DNA of 18,022 nt from Oscillospiraceae bacterium (GCA_017550765.1 JAFZOC010000098.1:1-18022), one strand, 5' to 3'; positions 1 through 7,863 are shown, counted from the first letter of the stretch. The notes: a model not told the origin generated them from the letters alone. Program-made: numbers and translations.

Positions 1-1391
1 CATGTACCGGGCTCTGTGCGTTCGTCCGTGCGGCGGCGTCTCTGTCGGAGCCAGTCTACCAGCAGGCCCGCGCCGATCCCCACGATCATGAAGCGCAGCC
101 CGATCAGCGTGCTGGCATACCGGTCTGTCACATAAGCCAGGGCGTGGATGTACACGCAGATCCAATAGGCCCCCGCAAGGAAGACCATCGGGGCCCGTGC
201 CCGACGCAGCAGGAACGAGAAGCCCACGCCCAACACACAGAGGATGAAGTTCAGCTGGCTGATCCGATGCAGCACCTCGTAGGGCACATGGAACGCCTCC
301 TCCCAAGCCCAGGACCAGTTCAGCATCCAGCGGGGCTTGATGAAAAGGTAGGAGATCAGCAGTCCCTTGGGGTCCCGTGCCCACCATTCCCGCAGACGGT
401 ACCGCGCTTTCACGCTGTCGGCCTCCAGGGACAGATACTGGGCCTGGTCCAGGTCCTTGACTTCCCCCTTCGGATCGTACAGCGCGATCCAGGGGTCGTC
501 GGCATCCTCCGGATAGGGCTGTGGCTCGTCCCGATAGTACTCGGCATAGTCCCGGCGCATCACGGCAGTGACGTTCTCCTCCAGGTCCAGCTCCTCATCC
601 TCCGGGTAGCCCACTCCCTGATAGGTCCCGCGGAGCACGGGATCGCCTGTTCCGTAGCTCAGGGGGATGAACTTTCCGAAATGCTCCAGCGAGCGCAGTC
701 CCCAGGGGATCGCGAAGAGCAGGAAGGCCGCCAGCAGCACGGCGCTCCGCTTTAGCAGCAGGGTCCGCTCATCCCGGCAGCGGAAGAAGAGCCAGGCGAA
801 CGTGAAGAAGGGCATGGTCATCATGTTCGCGCGGAACATCAGTCCCGCCATGAACGAGAACAGATAGCCCCAGGCCCATTTGGCGTCCCGGCTGCGCTCC
901 ATCTGCAGCGTGAGATAGATGCAGAGCGTGAAGAACAGCATGTACGGCGCTTCCGTCAGGATCACATGGTCCATCCATGCCATATTGGGGATCAGAAAGC
1001 CGCTGGCTGCTATCAGGCCGCCCCATCCGTTGCTGCAGAGCGCTGCCGTTCGGTAGCTGAAATAGGCAGTGAGTAAACCCCCCCCGATCCAGATCAGCTT
1101 TAAGATGACTCTCAGGCTCGTCAAGTTCGGCGCGACCAGTGCAGCTAGACCGATCACTACCGGCATGCCCGGCATGATCATCGCGCTGGGGTGCGGGCCC
1201 CACATGGAGATCGTCCCGTTCTGGATGAAATAGAGCCCGCTCTCGATGTAGGCGTCGTCGTCGCTGTGGCTCATGTAGTCCGGCCCGAACTGGGCGAACA
1301 GGACCAGCCTCTCAACCAGCAGGACCAACAGCAGCACCCATATCAGACGGTCCGGCTGCAGCAGGCGGCGCAGGTCTTTCTTTCTCTCCAT
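1..1391 (-). CDS. GT-C type membrane glycosyltransferase (PMT/GT39-like), partial at left edge
   Basis: This reading frame is open from an ATG at 1391 to the left edge, giving 463 complete codons with no stop, so the C-terminus is outside the window. The start is supported by AGAGGA six bases upstream. The protein begins with a short cytoplasmic stretch, then a membrane helix (residues about 16-33), then an external loop with S-D-D-D-A-Y (D44-D46). That acidic pair just after the first helix is where GT-C glycosyltransferases carry their catalytic Asp. Many further hydrophobic segments follow, with a hydrophilic loop at about residues 215-300 rich in Asp, Glu and Tyr. By family it would move a sugar from a polyprenyl-phosphate carrier onto a cell-envelope acceptor outside the membrane; the substrate cannot be read from the sequence. 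It starts 11 bp after the DUF1934 gene and is probably cotranscribed with it. A polymer-forming membrane protein with the same topology is an alternative. Confidence 0.8.
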   Translation of the reverse strand, partial: MERKKDLRRLLQPDRLIWVLLLVLLVERLVLFAQFGPDYMSHSDDDAYIESGLYFIQNGTISMWGPHPSAMIMPGMPVVIGLAALVAPNLTSLRVILKLIWIGGGLLTAYFSYRTAALCSNGWGGLIAASGFLIPNMAWMDHVILTEAPYMLFFTLCIYLTLQMERSRDAKWAWGYLFSFMAGLMFRANMMTMPFFTFAWLFFRCRDERTLLLKRSAVLLAAFLLFAIPWGLRSLEHFGKFIPLSYGTGDPVLRGTYQGVGYPEDEELDLEENVTAVMRRDYAEYYRDEPQPYPEDADDPWIALYDPKGEVKDLDQAQYLSLEADSVKARYRLREWWARDPKGLLISYLFIKPRWMLNWSWAWEEAFHVPYEVLHRISQLNFILCVLGVGFSFLLRRARAPMVFLAGAYWICVYIHALAYVTDRYASTLIGLRFMIVGIGAGLLVDWLRQRRRRTDERTEPGT

Positions 1392-1402
1392 CCTCGTTCC
1401 TC

Positions 1403-1840
1403 TCAGTTGCGCTGCGCGCCGATCTCCCGCACGGTGATCTGGAAGCGGTTGCGGGAGGCGACCACATGCTCCATGTCCACCACGTAGTCGATCTCCACGC
1501 TGCCGCCGCCCTCGCCCATGCACTGGTCGATGCGGCGGGTGGCGATGCCCATGGTGGCGTTGCCGAAGGGGGTGGCGTACTGGAAGGCGCTCTTCAGTCC
1601 CTCCCTGAAGACCATCCGGCTGGTGACGGTCCCCTCCCGGTCCACCACCACCTGGTCGGGCATGACGAAGAGGCTGGTGTGGGTGCCCTCCAGCCCGGTG
1701 ACGGCGGTCTCCTCATAGCTGAGGCAGCCCACCTGGTCCTCATAGAAATAGTGTCCGTCTGTGGTGAACTCCATGCTCTGCTCTTCCCCGTCGCCATAGG
1801 CGAAGGTGCTGTTGATGGAGATGATCACGTCTTTCATCAT
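1403..1840 (-). CDS. DUF1934 family beta-barrel protein
   Basis: This 145-residue protein has the pattern of the DUF1934 (YwiB-like) family: alternating polar and hydrophobic strands, 'VIISINSTF' near the start, a 'LSYEETAVTGLEGTHTSLFV' stretch in the middle, and a C-terminal strand pair 'GSVEIDYVVDMEH' then 'RFQITVREI'. Members are small calycin-like barrels of unknown role, often found beside cell-wall or arginyl-tRNA synthetase genes. The ATG at 1840 is chosen because GAGGGA lies seven bases upstream; an in-frame ATG at 1864 has no convincing site and would add eight Arg-rich residues. The gene lies between murI (94 bp gap) and the membrane glycosyltransferase (11 bp gap), all on one strand. 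Family membership is fairly sure. The molecular function is not known. Confidence 0.85.
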   Translation of the reverse strand: MMKDVIISINSTFAYGDGEEQSMEFTTDGHYFYEDQVGCLSYEETAVTGLEGTHTSLFVMPDQVVVDREGTVTSRMVFREGLKSAFQYATPFGNATMGIATRRIDQCMGEGGGSVEIDYVVDMEHVVASRNRFQITVREIGAQRN

Positions 1841-1855
1841 GGCTCGGTCCCTCGT

Positions 1856-1873
1856 GCGGCCCATCCGGGCCGC
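1856..1873 (-). other. Short GC-rich hairpin between murI and DUF1934
   Basis: GCGGCCC, a 4-base loop, then GGGCCGC form a perfect 7-bp stem 15 bases before the DUF1934 start. There is no T-tract after it, so it is not a full intrinsic terminator. It could weaken readthrough from murI or shape the mRNA 5' of the DUF1934 binding site. In a GC-rich spacer it could also be chance. Confidence 0.35.
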
Positions 1874-1934
1874 GGTCCTGATATCCTGCGCTGCGACGCC
1901 GGTCCCGGCCCCGTCATGGGCCGCAGTCCCGGTC

Positions 1935-2738
1935 TCATGGTCCGATCGGCATCACGGGCAGCTGCTCCGGCAGATCCTGCAGCTCCCGGCCCAGCAGCAG
2001 CGCCGCGGAACGGGCGAAGAGCGCGGGGTCCCCGCTGGTGAGATAGCGCTCGCGGCCCTTGCCGCCCCGCATCCCGTGCCGGTCCAGAGACGCCGCCACG
2101 GCCGCCGCCCCGCAGGACGCGGCGCTGATGAGCAGGGTCTCCGGCGGCAGGCAGCGGCGCAGGGCCTCCTCCACGATGCCGTAGTGGGTGCAGCCCAGCA
2201 GCACCGCCGCGGCCTCCTGCAGCGCTGCGGTATAGCGCTCCACCGCCGCCAGCAGCAGAGGATCGTCCGCCGAGACATGGCCGCTCTCGATCAGCGGCAC
2301 CAGCTCCGGGCAGGGCACCGGGACGATCTCCCGCCCCGGGCAGGCGGCCTGGAGCGCCCGCTCGAAGGCGCCGGAGCGGATGGTGGCCGGGGTGGCGATG
2401 ACGCCCAGGGGGCCGTCTCCCGGCACCCGCGCCATGGCCTCCACGCTGGGGCGCAGGACCCCGGAGCTGGGGATCTCAAAGGCGTCCAGCAGATCCGGGG
2501 TGTTGCTGGAGAGGGTCCCGCAGGCCACCAGGATCGCCTTCACGCCGTAGGAGGCGATCAGCGCCAGGTCCTGCCGCGCCATACAGCGCAGCTGGGGCAC
2601 GGTCTTCTCCCCGTAGGGCAGGCGGCCCGTATCGCCGAAGTATACGATATCCGCCTCCGGCATCAGCCGGCGCAGCTCCCGCAGCGCGGTGAGCCCGCCC
2701 AGGCCGGAGTCGAAGATCCCGATCGGTCGCGTATCCAT
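1935..2738 (-). CDS. murI: Glutamate racemase with variant CGT active-site motif
   Basis: This 267-residue protein is of normal MurI length and makes D-glutamate for peptidoglycan in the cytoplasm. It has the N-terminal 'IGIFDSGLGGLTALREL' (D10, S11), 'YFGDTGRLPYGEKT' at 34-46, the first cysteine at C73 in 'VACGTLSSNT', and the second at C183 in 'LLGCTHYG'. These are the two acid/base cysteines of the family. The residue after C73 is Gly74, where MurI normally has Asn ('ACNT') contacting the substrate. The start at 2738 has AAAGGAGGG eight bases upstream and its own promoter at 2773-2801. DUF1934 and a membrane glycosyltransferase follow on the same strand. A relaxed Asp/Glu racemase is an alternative because of the CGT motif, but overall similarity favours MurI. 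Confidence 0.9.
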   Translation of the reverse strand: MDTRPIGIFDSGLGGLTALRELRRLMPEADIVYFGDTGRLPYGEKTVPQLRCMARQDLALIASYGVKAILVACGTLSSNTPDLLDAFEIPSSGVLRPSVEAMARVPGDGPLGVIATPATIRSGAFERALQAACPGREIVPVPCPELVPLIESGHVSADDPLLLAAVERYTAALQEAAAVLLGCTHYGIVEEALRRCLPPETLLISAASCGAAAVAASLDRHGMRGGKGRERYLTSGDPALFARSAALLLGRELQDLPEQLPVMPIGP

Positions 2739-2772
2739 GGCCGCAGCCCTCCTTTACGAAAAAGTATCCCTG

Positions 2773-2801
2773 ATGATAGCACAAAGCCGGCCGTTTGGCA
2801 A
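2773..2801 (-). promoter_or_regulatory. SigA-type promoter of murI
   Basis: On the minus strand a -35 TTGCCA (2796-2801, 5 of 6 consensus) is separated by 17 bp from a -10 TATCAT (2773-2778, 5 of 6). The -10 is preceded by TGC, an extended -10. Transcription would begin near 2766, about 28 bases before the ATG. This makes murI and the genes after it a separate unit from the upstream glycosyltransferase. Confidence 0.75.
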
Positions 2802-2813
2802 GTGGGCAGACCT

Positions 2814-2873
2814 CCCGCGTCCGGAAGGGGCCCCGCGGTGGCTCTGCGGCGTCCCCCGCGTCCGGAAGGGGCC
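2814..2873. repeat. 19-bp direct repeat, two copies
   Basis: CCCGCGTCCGGAAGGGGCC occurs at 2814-2832 and again exactly at 2855-2873, a 41-bp period. Both copies lie in the 158-bp gap between the GT2 stop and murI, just upstream of the murI -35. Each contains a small inverted element (TCCGG..CCGGA in the second copy). No T-tract is present. The role is unknown; it may be a local duplication or a fragment of a dispersed repeat. Confidence 0.7.
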
Positions 2874-2896
2874 GGATCCCCCCTCCGAACGCAAGG

Positions 2897-3922
2897 CTAT
2901 TTTCGGTGTTTCATCGCCATGAACAGGCGCGGGAAGCGCTCGCCGGACCAGGCCAGGGCCTGCGCCCCCGCAAGGGCGAGGCCGGGGCTGCCGCTGCGCA
3001 GCAGGGCGCAGAGCGTCTCCGCAGGCAGGCCCGCACCGGTGTCCCGGCAGCGGCGGCGCACCCGCCCGTCGGCCAGGATGCGGCGGGCGACCTCGCGTTT
3101 CTCCGACCTGCTGAGGCGGCAGCTGGGGGAATAGAGCGTGGTCAGGCAGGACCAGACGCTCTTCAGGAACATGTAGCGGAAGGGCGCGTCCTCCCGGACG
3201 CCCAGTCCCGCGCAGAGCTCCTCCAGGCGCCCGTCTATCTCACAGCATACGTCGAACTTCTTCTCATAATACCGGGTGATCAGGCTCTCGCCCTCGTGCA
3301 TGATGTAGCGGTGCAGGATCTGAGGCAGGACCTTGATCGTTTCTGCCCGCTCCAGGGCGTCGAAGAGGAAGAGCCGGTCCTCGCCCCAGCGGTAGTCCGG
3401 GAAGCGCAGCCCCTCCAGGATAGGCGCGGCGAAGAGCTTGGCCCAGACCTGGTTGAGGAGATTGGCCTTGTAGAGCCGGGGCAGGGCCCGGGCCAGTCCC
3501 TCCCGGTCCAGCAGCTCCTCCGGCTCGCAGTACGGGCGCAGGCTCCCGTCCTGCCGCCGGATCGCGTAGCCGAAGAGCACCAGGTCCGCGCCGTCGCCGT
3601 TGGCGAGGGCGGTCTCCAGGGCCTCGGGCAGCAGCTGGTCGTCGGCGTCCAGGAACATGACCCAGCGCGTCTCCTCCGGGAGCCGCGCCAGGGCGCAGTT
3701 CCGCGCCGCCGCCGGGCCGCCGTTGGCCACAGTGACGAAGGAGAGGCGGGGATCCTCCGCTGCCAGGCGGGCCAGGATCTGGGGCGTCGTGTCGGTGGAG
3801 CCGTCGTCCACCACGAAGATCCGCAGGGCCCGGTACGTCTGGGCCAGGACGCTGCGCAGGGTGGCCTCGATATAGTTCTCCGCGTTCCAGGCGGGTACGA
3901 TCACCATGACGAGCTCATCCAT
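2897..3922 (-). CDS. GT2 family glycosyltransferase
   Basis: This 341-residue protein is a GT-A fold family 2 glycosyltransferase. The nucleotide-binding core is visible: 'VMVIVPAWNAENYIEATLRS' at the N-terminus, 'VVDDGSTD' at 37-44, 'NGGPAAARN' at 67-75, the metal-binding 'LDADD' at 91-95, and 'WGEDRLFLF' at 179-187 as the likely catalytic-base region. The last 120 residues are helical and basic, with no clear membrane helix. It would transfer a sugar from a nucleotide sugar in the cytoplasm, probably to an envelope polymer or lipid; donor and acceptor cannot be told. Its ATG overlaps the stop of the DUF2461 gene by 8 bp (ATGGATGA), so translation is likely coupled. I see no good binding site of its own beyond this coupling. 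Confidence 0.92.
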   Translation of the reverse strand: MDELVMVIVPAWNAENYIEATLRSVLAQTYRALRIFVVDDGSTDTTPQILARLAAEDPRLSFVTVANGGPAAARNCALARLPEETRWVMFLDADDQLLPEALETALANGDGADLVLFGYAIRRQDGSLRPYCEPEELLDREGLARALPRLYKANLLNQVWAKLFAAPILEGLRFPDYRWGEDRLFLFDALERAETIKVLPQILHRYIMHEGESLITRYYEKKFDVCCEIDGRLEELCAGLGVREDAPFRYMFLKSVWSCLTTLYSPSCRLSRSEKREVARRILADGRVRRRCRDTGAGLPAETLCALLRSGSPGLALAGAQALAWSGERFPRLFMAMKHRK

Positions 3923-4616
3923 GGGGGCGCTCCTTCTCCTCGGGCTTGCCCGCGCGGCCGGCGGCCAGATGGACCTCCAGCAAAAAGCGGTACATGGGCA
4001 TCAGTTCGGTAAAGGCGTCCGCCAGGACGCCGGGCAGGGCCGGGCTGAACGCCTCGCCCTCCAGGTCCCGCACAGTCTCCACGCCCACCCATTTGCGCTC
4101 GTACCAGTCGGCGACGGGCTCGTCATAGTCCCCCTTGGGCCGGGCGTAGCGGGGGCCGATGACCCGGTATCCGCCCAGGGCCTCGATCTCCTCCGCCAGG
4201 CGGGCGAAGCGGGCGGGCTCGGCGTCGACGCTGCGGCGGAAGAGCTCCATGGCCGCGGGGCTCGCCTCGAAATAGCCCATGCCGTATACATAGGTGGCCG
4301 CGCCGATCTCGAACCAGAAGGCGGGGCCGTCCTTGCCGCCGGCGCTGTCCCAGAGGGTGTACCACAGGTGGTCCTTATAGGGGCCCCGGCCGAAGAGCCG
4401 GCGGGCGTCCCGGTAGATGCGGGAGACGTGGCCCTGGATGGCCATCTCGGGGAAACGCGCCTGGAGCAGGGCGCCGGTCTCCCGGGCCAGAGCCTTGAAG
4501 GGCTCGTTCAGCACCCGCTCGAACTGCTCCTTATGCTCCAGGAACCAGGGGCGCTCGTTGTGGAAGCTCAGTTCCCAGAGGAACTCGCCGGTCTCTTTGG
4601 AAAAGCCTTGGAACAT
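3915..4616 (-). CDS. DUF2461 (TIGR02453) family protein
   Basis: This 233-residue protein matches the DUF2461 family in length and motifs: 'LSFHNERPWFLEHKEQFE' (residues 16-33), 'RIYRDARRLFGRGPYKDHLW' (66-85, usual form RI.RD.RFS..K.PYK.H), and 'AATYVYGMGYFEAS' (106-119). The family is cytoplasmic and widespread but has no proven activity. The ATG at 4616 is preferred over an upstream in-frame ATG at 4703 because AGAGAGG lies seven bases before it. It also sits about 50 bases after the promoter at 4675-4703, while the longer start would place the ATG on the -35. It is the first gene of a leftward unit and overlaps the GT2 gene by 8 bp. Confidence 0.88.
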   Translation of the reverse strand: MFQGFSKETGEFLWELSFHNERPWFLEHKEQFERVLNEPFKALARETGALLQARFPEMAIQGHVSRIYRDARRLFGRGPYKDHLWYTLWDSAGGKDGPAFWFEIGAATYVYGMGYFEASPAAMELFRRSVDAEPARFARLAEEIEALGGYRVIGPRYARPKGDYDEPVADWYERKWVGVETVRDLEGEAFSPALPGVLADAFTELMPMYRFLLEVHLAAGRAGKPEEKERPHG

Positions 4617-4674
4617 GGTATGACCTCTCTCACAGGGGCTCCGGGCCCCTCGTACATCTGTCTCGTATTTAGTT

Positions 4675-4703
4675 ATCATATCACGCCGTCGCCCGGAGCG
4701 CAA
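4675..4703 (-). promoter_or_regulatory. SigA-type promoter of the DUF2461-GT2 unit
   Basis: On the minus strand, -35 TTGCGC (4698-4703) and -10 TATGAT (4675-4680) are 17 bp apart, and TGA before the -10 makes it an extended -10. The predicted start near 4668 gives a 50-base leader. The leader holds a small GGGGC/GCCCC hairpin (about 4635-4650). Confidence 0.7.
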
Positions 4704-4742
4704 GTTTTTATGGTCCTGAGCGGGACGAGAGCTCCGCGAGCA

Positions 4743-4789
4743 CGCTCTGCGAAGGGCGGGAGAGGCGCCCCGGCTCCCCTTCGCGAGCG
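4743..4789. repeat. Inverted repeat between the DUF2461 and trkA promoters
   Basis: CGCTCTGCGAAGGG (4743-4756) pairs with CCCTTCGCGAGCG (4777-4789), a 13-bp stem with one bulged T around a 20-base GC-rich loop. It lies between the two divergent promoters (4675-4703 minus and 4825-4853 plus), outside both transcripts. It could be an operator, a dispersed repeat or a chance fold in GC-rich DNA. The rest of the 290-bp intergenic gap holds no gene that I can support. Confidence 0.45.
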
Positions 4790-4824
4790 CGCAGGGGCCT
4801 CTTCCGTTCGCGGCTCGCTGAGAC

Positions 4825-4853
4825 TGTACAAACTGCGCGACACATGCTATAAT
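4825..4853 (+). promoter_or_regulatory. SigA-type promoter of trkAH
   Basis: The -35 TGTACA (4825-4830, 4 of 6) and a perfect -10 TATAAT (4848-4853) are 17 bp apart, and TGC before the -10 makes it an extended -10. The leader to the trkA ATG is only about 47 bases, too short for a ydaO-type c-di-AMP riboswitch. Confidence 0.75.
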
Positions 4854-4906
4854 GCAAAGATAGATAGAGAACGGGAAAGACCCTTTGCTGAAAAGGAGAA
4901 GGAGCC

Positions 4907-6271
4907 ATGAAGATCATCATCGCCGGGGCCGGGAAGATCGGCCACAGCGTGGCCGCGGTGCTCGCGGACGAGGGCCACGACATCACCGTCATCGACCAGG
5001 ATCCCGATACCATCCAGCTGCTGTCCAACAGTCTGGACGTGATCTGTGTGGAGGGCAGCGCTACAGATCCCGAGATGCTCCGGGAGGCCGGCGCCGAGAG
5101 CGCGGACCTGCTGCTGGCCGCCACCGAGCACGACGAGACCAACATGGTCTGCGGCATCTCGGCCCGGAAGCTGGGCACCCAGCACGTGATCGCCCGGATC
5201 CGCGATCCGGAGTATCTGCATCAGACGGAGTTCCTGCGGGAAGCACTGGGCCTCTCGGTGATCGTGAACCCCGAGTACGCCTGCGCCAAGGAGATCTCCC
5301 GCATCCTGCGCTTCCCCGGCGCCGCCCGGGTGGACGCCTTCTCCAAGGGCAGCGTGGAGATCGTGGAGCACAAGATCGGCCCCAGCGGCAAGCTGGAGGG
5401 CGTGCCGCTGAAAGAGCTGTCCAGGCGCTTCGGCGCCAAGGTGCTGGTGGCCCTGGTGGAGCGGGGCGGCGACGCCCTGATCCCCAACGGCGACTTCGTC
5501 CTGAAGGCCGGGGACCGGCTCAGCATCACCGGCGACGCCCGGGAGCTGCGCCGCTTCTTCCAGTCCATCGGCCAGTACAAGAGGCCCGTGCGCCAGGTGA
5601 TGATCATGGGCGGCGGCCGCATCGCCGTATACCTCACCCGGCTCCTCCAGGCCAGCGGCATCGCCGTCACCCTGGTGGAGAAGGACCGCGCCCGCTGTGA
5701 GGAGCTCTGCGACCTGACGCCGGAGGCCCATGTGGTCTGCGGCGACGCCACCCGCAGCGAAGTGCTGCAGGAGGACGGGCTCTCCTCCGCCGACGCCTTC
5801 GTGGCCCTCAGCGGCGACGACGGCGACAACATCATCGCCTCTCTCTATGCCAAGAGCTGCGCCGTGGACAAGATCGTCATCAAGGTGGAGCGGAGCTACT
5901 GCGCCTCCATCCTGGAGAGCGCAGGCCTGGACAGCATCGTCTCCCCCAAGGAGATCGTGGCCCAGCAGCTGGCCCGCTATGTGCGCGCGCTGACCGACTC
6001 CATGGGCAGCAGCATGGAGACGCTCTACCGTCTGGCCGACGGCAAGGTGGAGGCGCTGGAGTTCAAGGTCCGGGAGGGCTCCGCCTGCACGGACATCCCT
6101 CTGAAGGATCTGAAGCTGCGCCCCAACATCCTGATCGGCGCCATCATCCGGGACAGCGTCAGCATCATCCCCGACGGCAACACGCGCATCCTCCCCGGCG
6201 ACCACGCGGTGATCGTCACGGCTGCCGGGCGGCTGAAAGATCTGGACTCGATCGTTGAGGGCGAGAGATGA
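4907..6271 (+). CDS. trkA: Trk system potassium uptake regulatory subunit TrkA (two RCK repeats)
   Basis: This 454-residue protein has the full-length TrkA layout of two RCK_N/RCK_C pairs. The first Rossmann motif is 'IIIAGAGKIG' (GAGKIG at 7-12), with the acidic end of strand two at D30 in 'VIDQD'. The second half restarts at 'VMIMGGGRIAVYL' (235-240) with 'LVEKD' at 256-260. The two RCK_C domains lie at about 135-215 and 370-450. TrkA sits on the cytoplasmic face as a ring under the TrkH channel and gates K+ uptake through NAD(H) and ATP/ADP binding. In the second Rossmann motif the third Gly is Ala, which may weaken nucleotide binding there. The ATG at 4907 has AAGGAGAAGGAG just upstream. 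Its stop overlaps the trkH start (ATGA), so the two are translated together. Confidence 0.95.
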   Translation: MKIIIAGAGKIGHSVAAVLADEGHDITVIDQDPDTIQLLSNSLDVICVEGSATDPEMLREAGAESADLLLAATEHDETNMVCGISARKLGTQHVIARIRDPEYLHQTEFLREALGLSVIVNPEYACAKEISRILRFPGAARVDAFSKGSVEIVEHKIGPSGKLEGVPLKELSRRFGAKVLVALVERGGDALIPNGDFVLKAGDRLSITGDARELRRFFQSIGQYKRPVRQVMIMGGGRIAVYLTRLLQASGIAVTLVEKDRARCEELCDLTPEAHVVCGDATRSEVLQEDGLSSADAFVALSGDDGDNIIASLYAKSCAVDKIVIKVERSYCASILESAGLDSIVSPKEIVAQQLARYVRALTDSMGSSMETLYRLADGKVEALEFKVREGSACTDIPLKDLKLRPNILIGAIIRDSVSIIPDGNTRILPGDHAVIVTAAGRLKDLDSIVEGER

Positions 6272-7719
6272 ACTATCGTATGATCGCCCGCGTGTCGGGC
6301 TGGATCCTGCTGATCTACGCAGGACTGATGCTGCTGCCCCTGGTGACGGAGCTCTGGTATGGCGAGAGCGTCTGGAACTTCGTCGTCACCATCGCGATCA
6401 CCGCGGCCCTGGGCGGCATCCTGACGATCCCCCGCCCCCGTTCCACCTCTCTGGTGGCCCGGGACGGCTTCGTGATCGTGGGTCTGGGCTGGATCGCCAT
6501 CTCTCTGCTGGGGGCCCTGCCCTTCGTGCTGTCGGGGAGCATCCCCCGCTATGTGGACGCCCTCTTCGAGACGGCCTCGGGCCTGTCCACCACCGGCGCC
6601 ACCGTGGTGACCGACATCGACGGCATGACGGCGCAGTTCAGGGGCGACATGTTCTGGCGCTGCTTCACCCACTGGATCGGGGGCATGGGCGTGCTGGTCT
6701 TCCTGATGGCGGTGCTGCCCATGAGCGGGGAGCACTCCATGCACATCATGCGGGCGGAGGTCCCCGGCCCCTCGGTGGGCAAACTAGTGCCCCGGGCCCG
6801 AAAGACCGCCCGCGTGCTCTATCTGATCTACATCGGCCTGACCCTGGCGGAGACGGTCTTCCTGCTCCTGGGCGGCATGAGCTTCTATGAGGCCCTGCTC
6901 CACTCTTTCTCCACCGCGGGCACCGGCGGCTTCTCGACCAACGCCAGCAGCATCGGCGGCTTCGGCAGCGCCTATATCGAGACGGTCATCACCGTGTTCA
7001 TGTTCCTCTTCGGCGTGAACTTCAACCTCTACTTCCTGATCCTGATCGGGCACTGGAAGGACGCGCTGAAGAATGAGGAGCTGCACTGGTACCTGGGCAT
7101 CATCTTCGGCAGCGTGGTGCTGCTGTGCCTGGGCATCCGCAAGGTATACGGCAGCCTGGGCGAGGCGGTGCACCAGGCCTTCTTCAACGTCGGCACCATC
7201 ATGAGCACCACCGGCTTCGGCACCGTAGACTTCACCGAGGACTGGCCGGAGTACTGCAAGTGGATCCTGACGCTCCTGATGTTCTGCGGCGCCTGCGCAG
7301 GCAGCACCGGTGGCGGCATCAAGATCTCCCGCCTGATCATCCTGAGCAAGAGCGCCGTGTCGGAACTGCGGCAGATGATCCGGCCCCGCAGCGTGACCCG
7401 GGTCCAGCTGGACGGCAAACGGGTGGAACGCAGCACCGTCAAGGCGGCGGCCACCTTCTTCACCGCCTATATCGCCCTTCTGCTGCTCTTCTCGGTCCTG
7501 GTCTCCCTGGATGGCGTGGACATCGCCACCAGCTTCACCGCCGCGCTGAGCTGTCTCAGCAACATCGGCCCCGGCATGACCCGGTACATCGGTCCCGCCG
7601 GCAGCTTCGCCTTCTTCTCTCACCGGACCAAGCTCCTGCTGACCGTGGCCATGCTCATGGGCAGACTGGAGATCTACCCCATCCTGCTGCTGCTCAGCCC
7701 CCGGACCTGGAGACGCTGA
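6268..7719 (+). CDS. trkH: Trk potassium uptake channel subunit TrkH
   Basis: This 483-residue membrane protein has the four-fold M1-P-M2 plan of the TrkH/KtrB/HKT superfamily. The four filter segments are visible: 'STTGA' (107-111), 'STAGTGGF' (215-222), 'STTGFG' (313-318) and 'SNIGPG' (431-436). All keep the filter glycine. 'CAGSTGGGIKISR' at 343-355 is the flexible loop of the third repeat that gates the pore, and two extra N-terminal helices typical of TrkH precede repeat one. It imports K+, probably with H+ or Na+ coupling, under control of TrkA encoded just upstream; the ATGA overlap at 6268-6271 couples translation. The gene ends before a long hairpin at 7766-7815. TrkH is preferred to KtrB because of the length and the extra N-terminal helices. 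Confidence 0.95.
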   Translation: MNYRMIARVSGWILLIYAGLMLLPLVTELWYGESVWNFVVTIAITAALGGILTIPRPRSTSLVARDGFVIVGLGWIAISLLGALPFVLSGSIPRYVDALFETASGLSTTGATVVTDIDGMTAQFRGDMFWRCFTHWIGGMGVLVFLMAVLPMSGEHSMHIMRAEVPGPSVGKLVPRARKTARVLYLIYIGLTLAETVFLLLGGMSFYEALLHSFSTAGTGGFSTNASSIGGFGSAYIETVITVFMFLFGVNFNLYFLILIGHWKDALKNEELHWYLGIIFGSVVLLCLGIRKVYGSLGEAVHQAFFNVGTIMSTTGFGTVDFTEDWPEYCKWILTLLMFCGACAGSTGGGIKISRLIILSKSAVSELRQMIRPRSVTRVQLDGKRVERSTVKAAATFFTAYIALLLLFSVLVSLDGVDIATSFTAALSCLSNIGPGMTRYIGPAGSFAFFSHRTKLLLTVAMLMGRLEIYPILLLLSPRTWRR

Positions 7720-7765
7720 GCGGACGGCTCCATCCGCATCGGTCCCGATCGGCTCGCGGACGGCA

Positions 7766-7815
7766 AGAGGCCCGTACAGGCCGGATGCTCTTGCATCCTG
7801 CCTGTACGGGCCTCT
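7766..7815. terminator. Long hairpin between convergent trkH and ktrA
   Basis: AGAGGCCCGTACAGGC (7766-7781) pairs perfectly over 16 bp with 7800-7815. Inside it GGATGC (7783-7788) pairs with GCATCC (7793-7798) around a TCTT loop, so nearly the whole 50 bases fold on themselves. It lies 46 bases after the trkH stop and 48 bases from the ktrA stop. There is no long T-tract on either side, but the position and symmetry fit a bidirectional terminator. Confidence 0.75.
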
Positions 7816-7863
7816 CTGTATGCGCTCGGACCGCTGTTCCCCGGGGAGCGCCCGTCTGTCCGA

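Noticed and set aside
4617..4906. ydaO/c-di-AMP riboswitch before trkA
   Set aside because: The promoter leaves only a 47-base leader, and no conserved riboswitch core is seen between the promoters.
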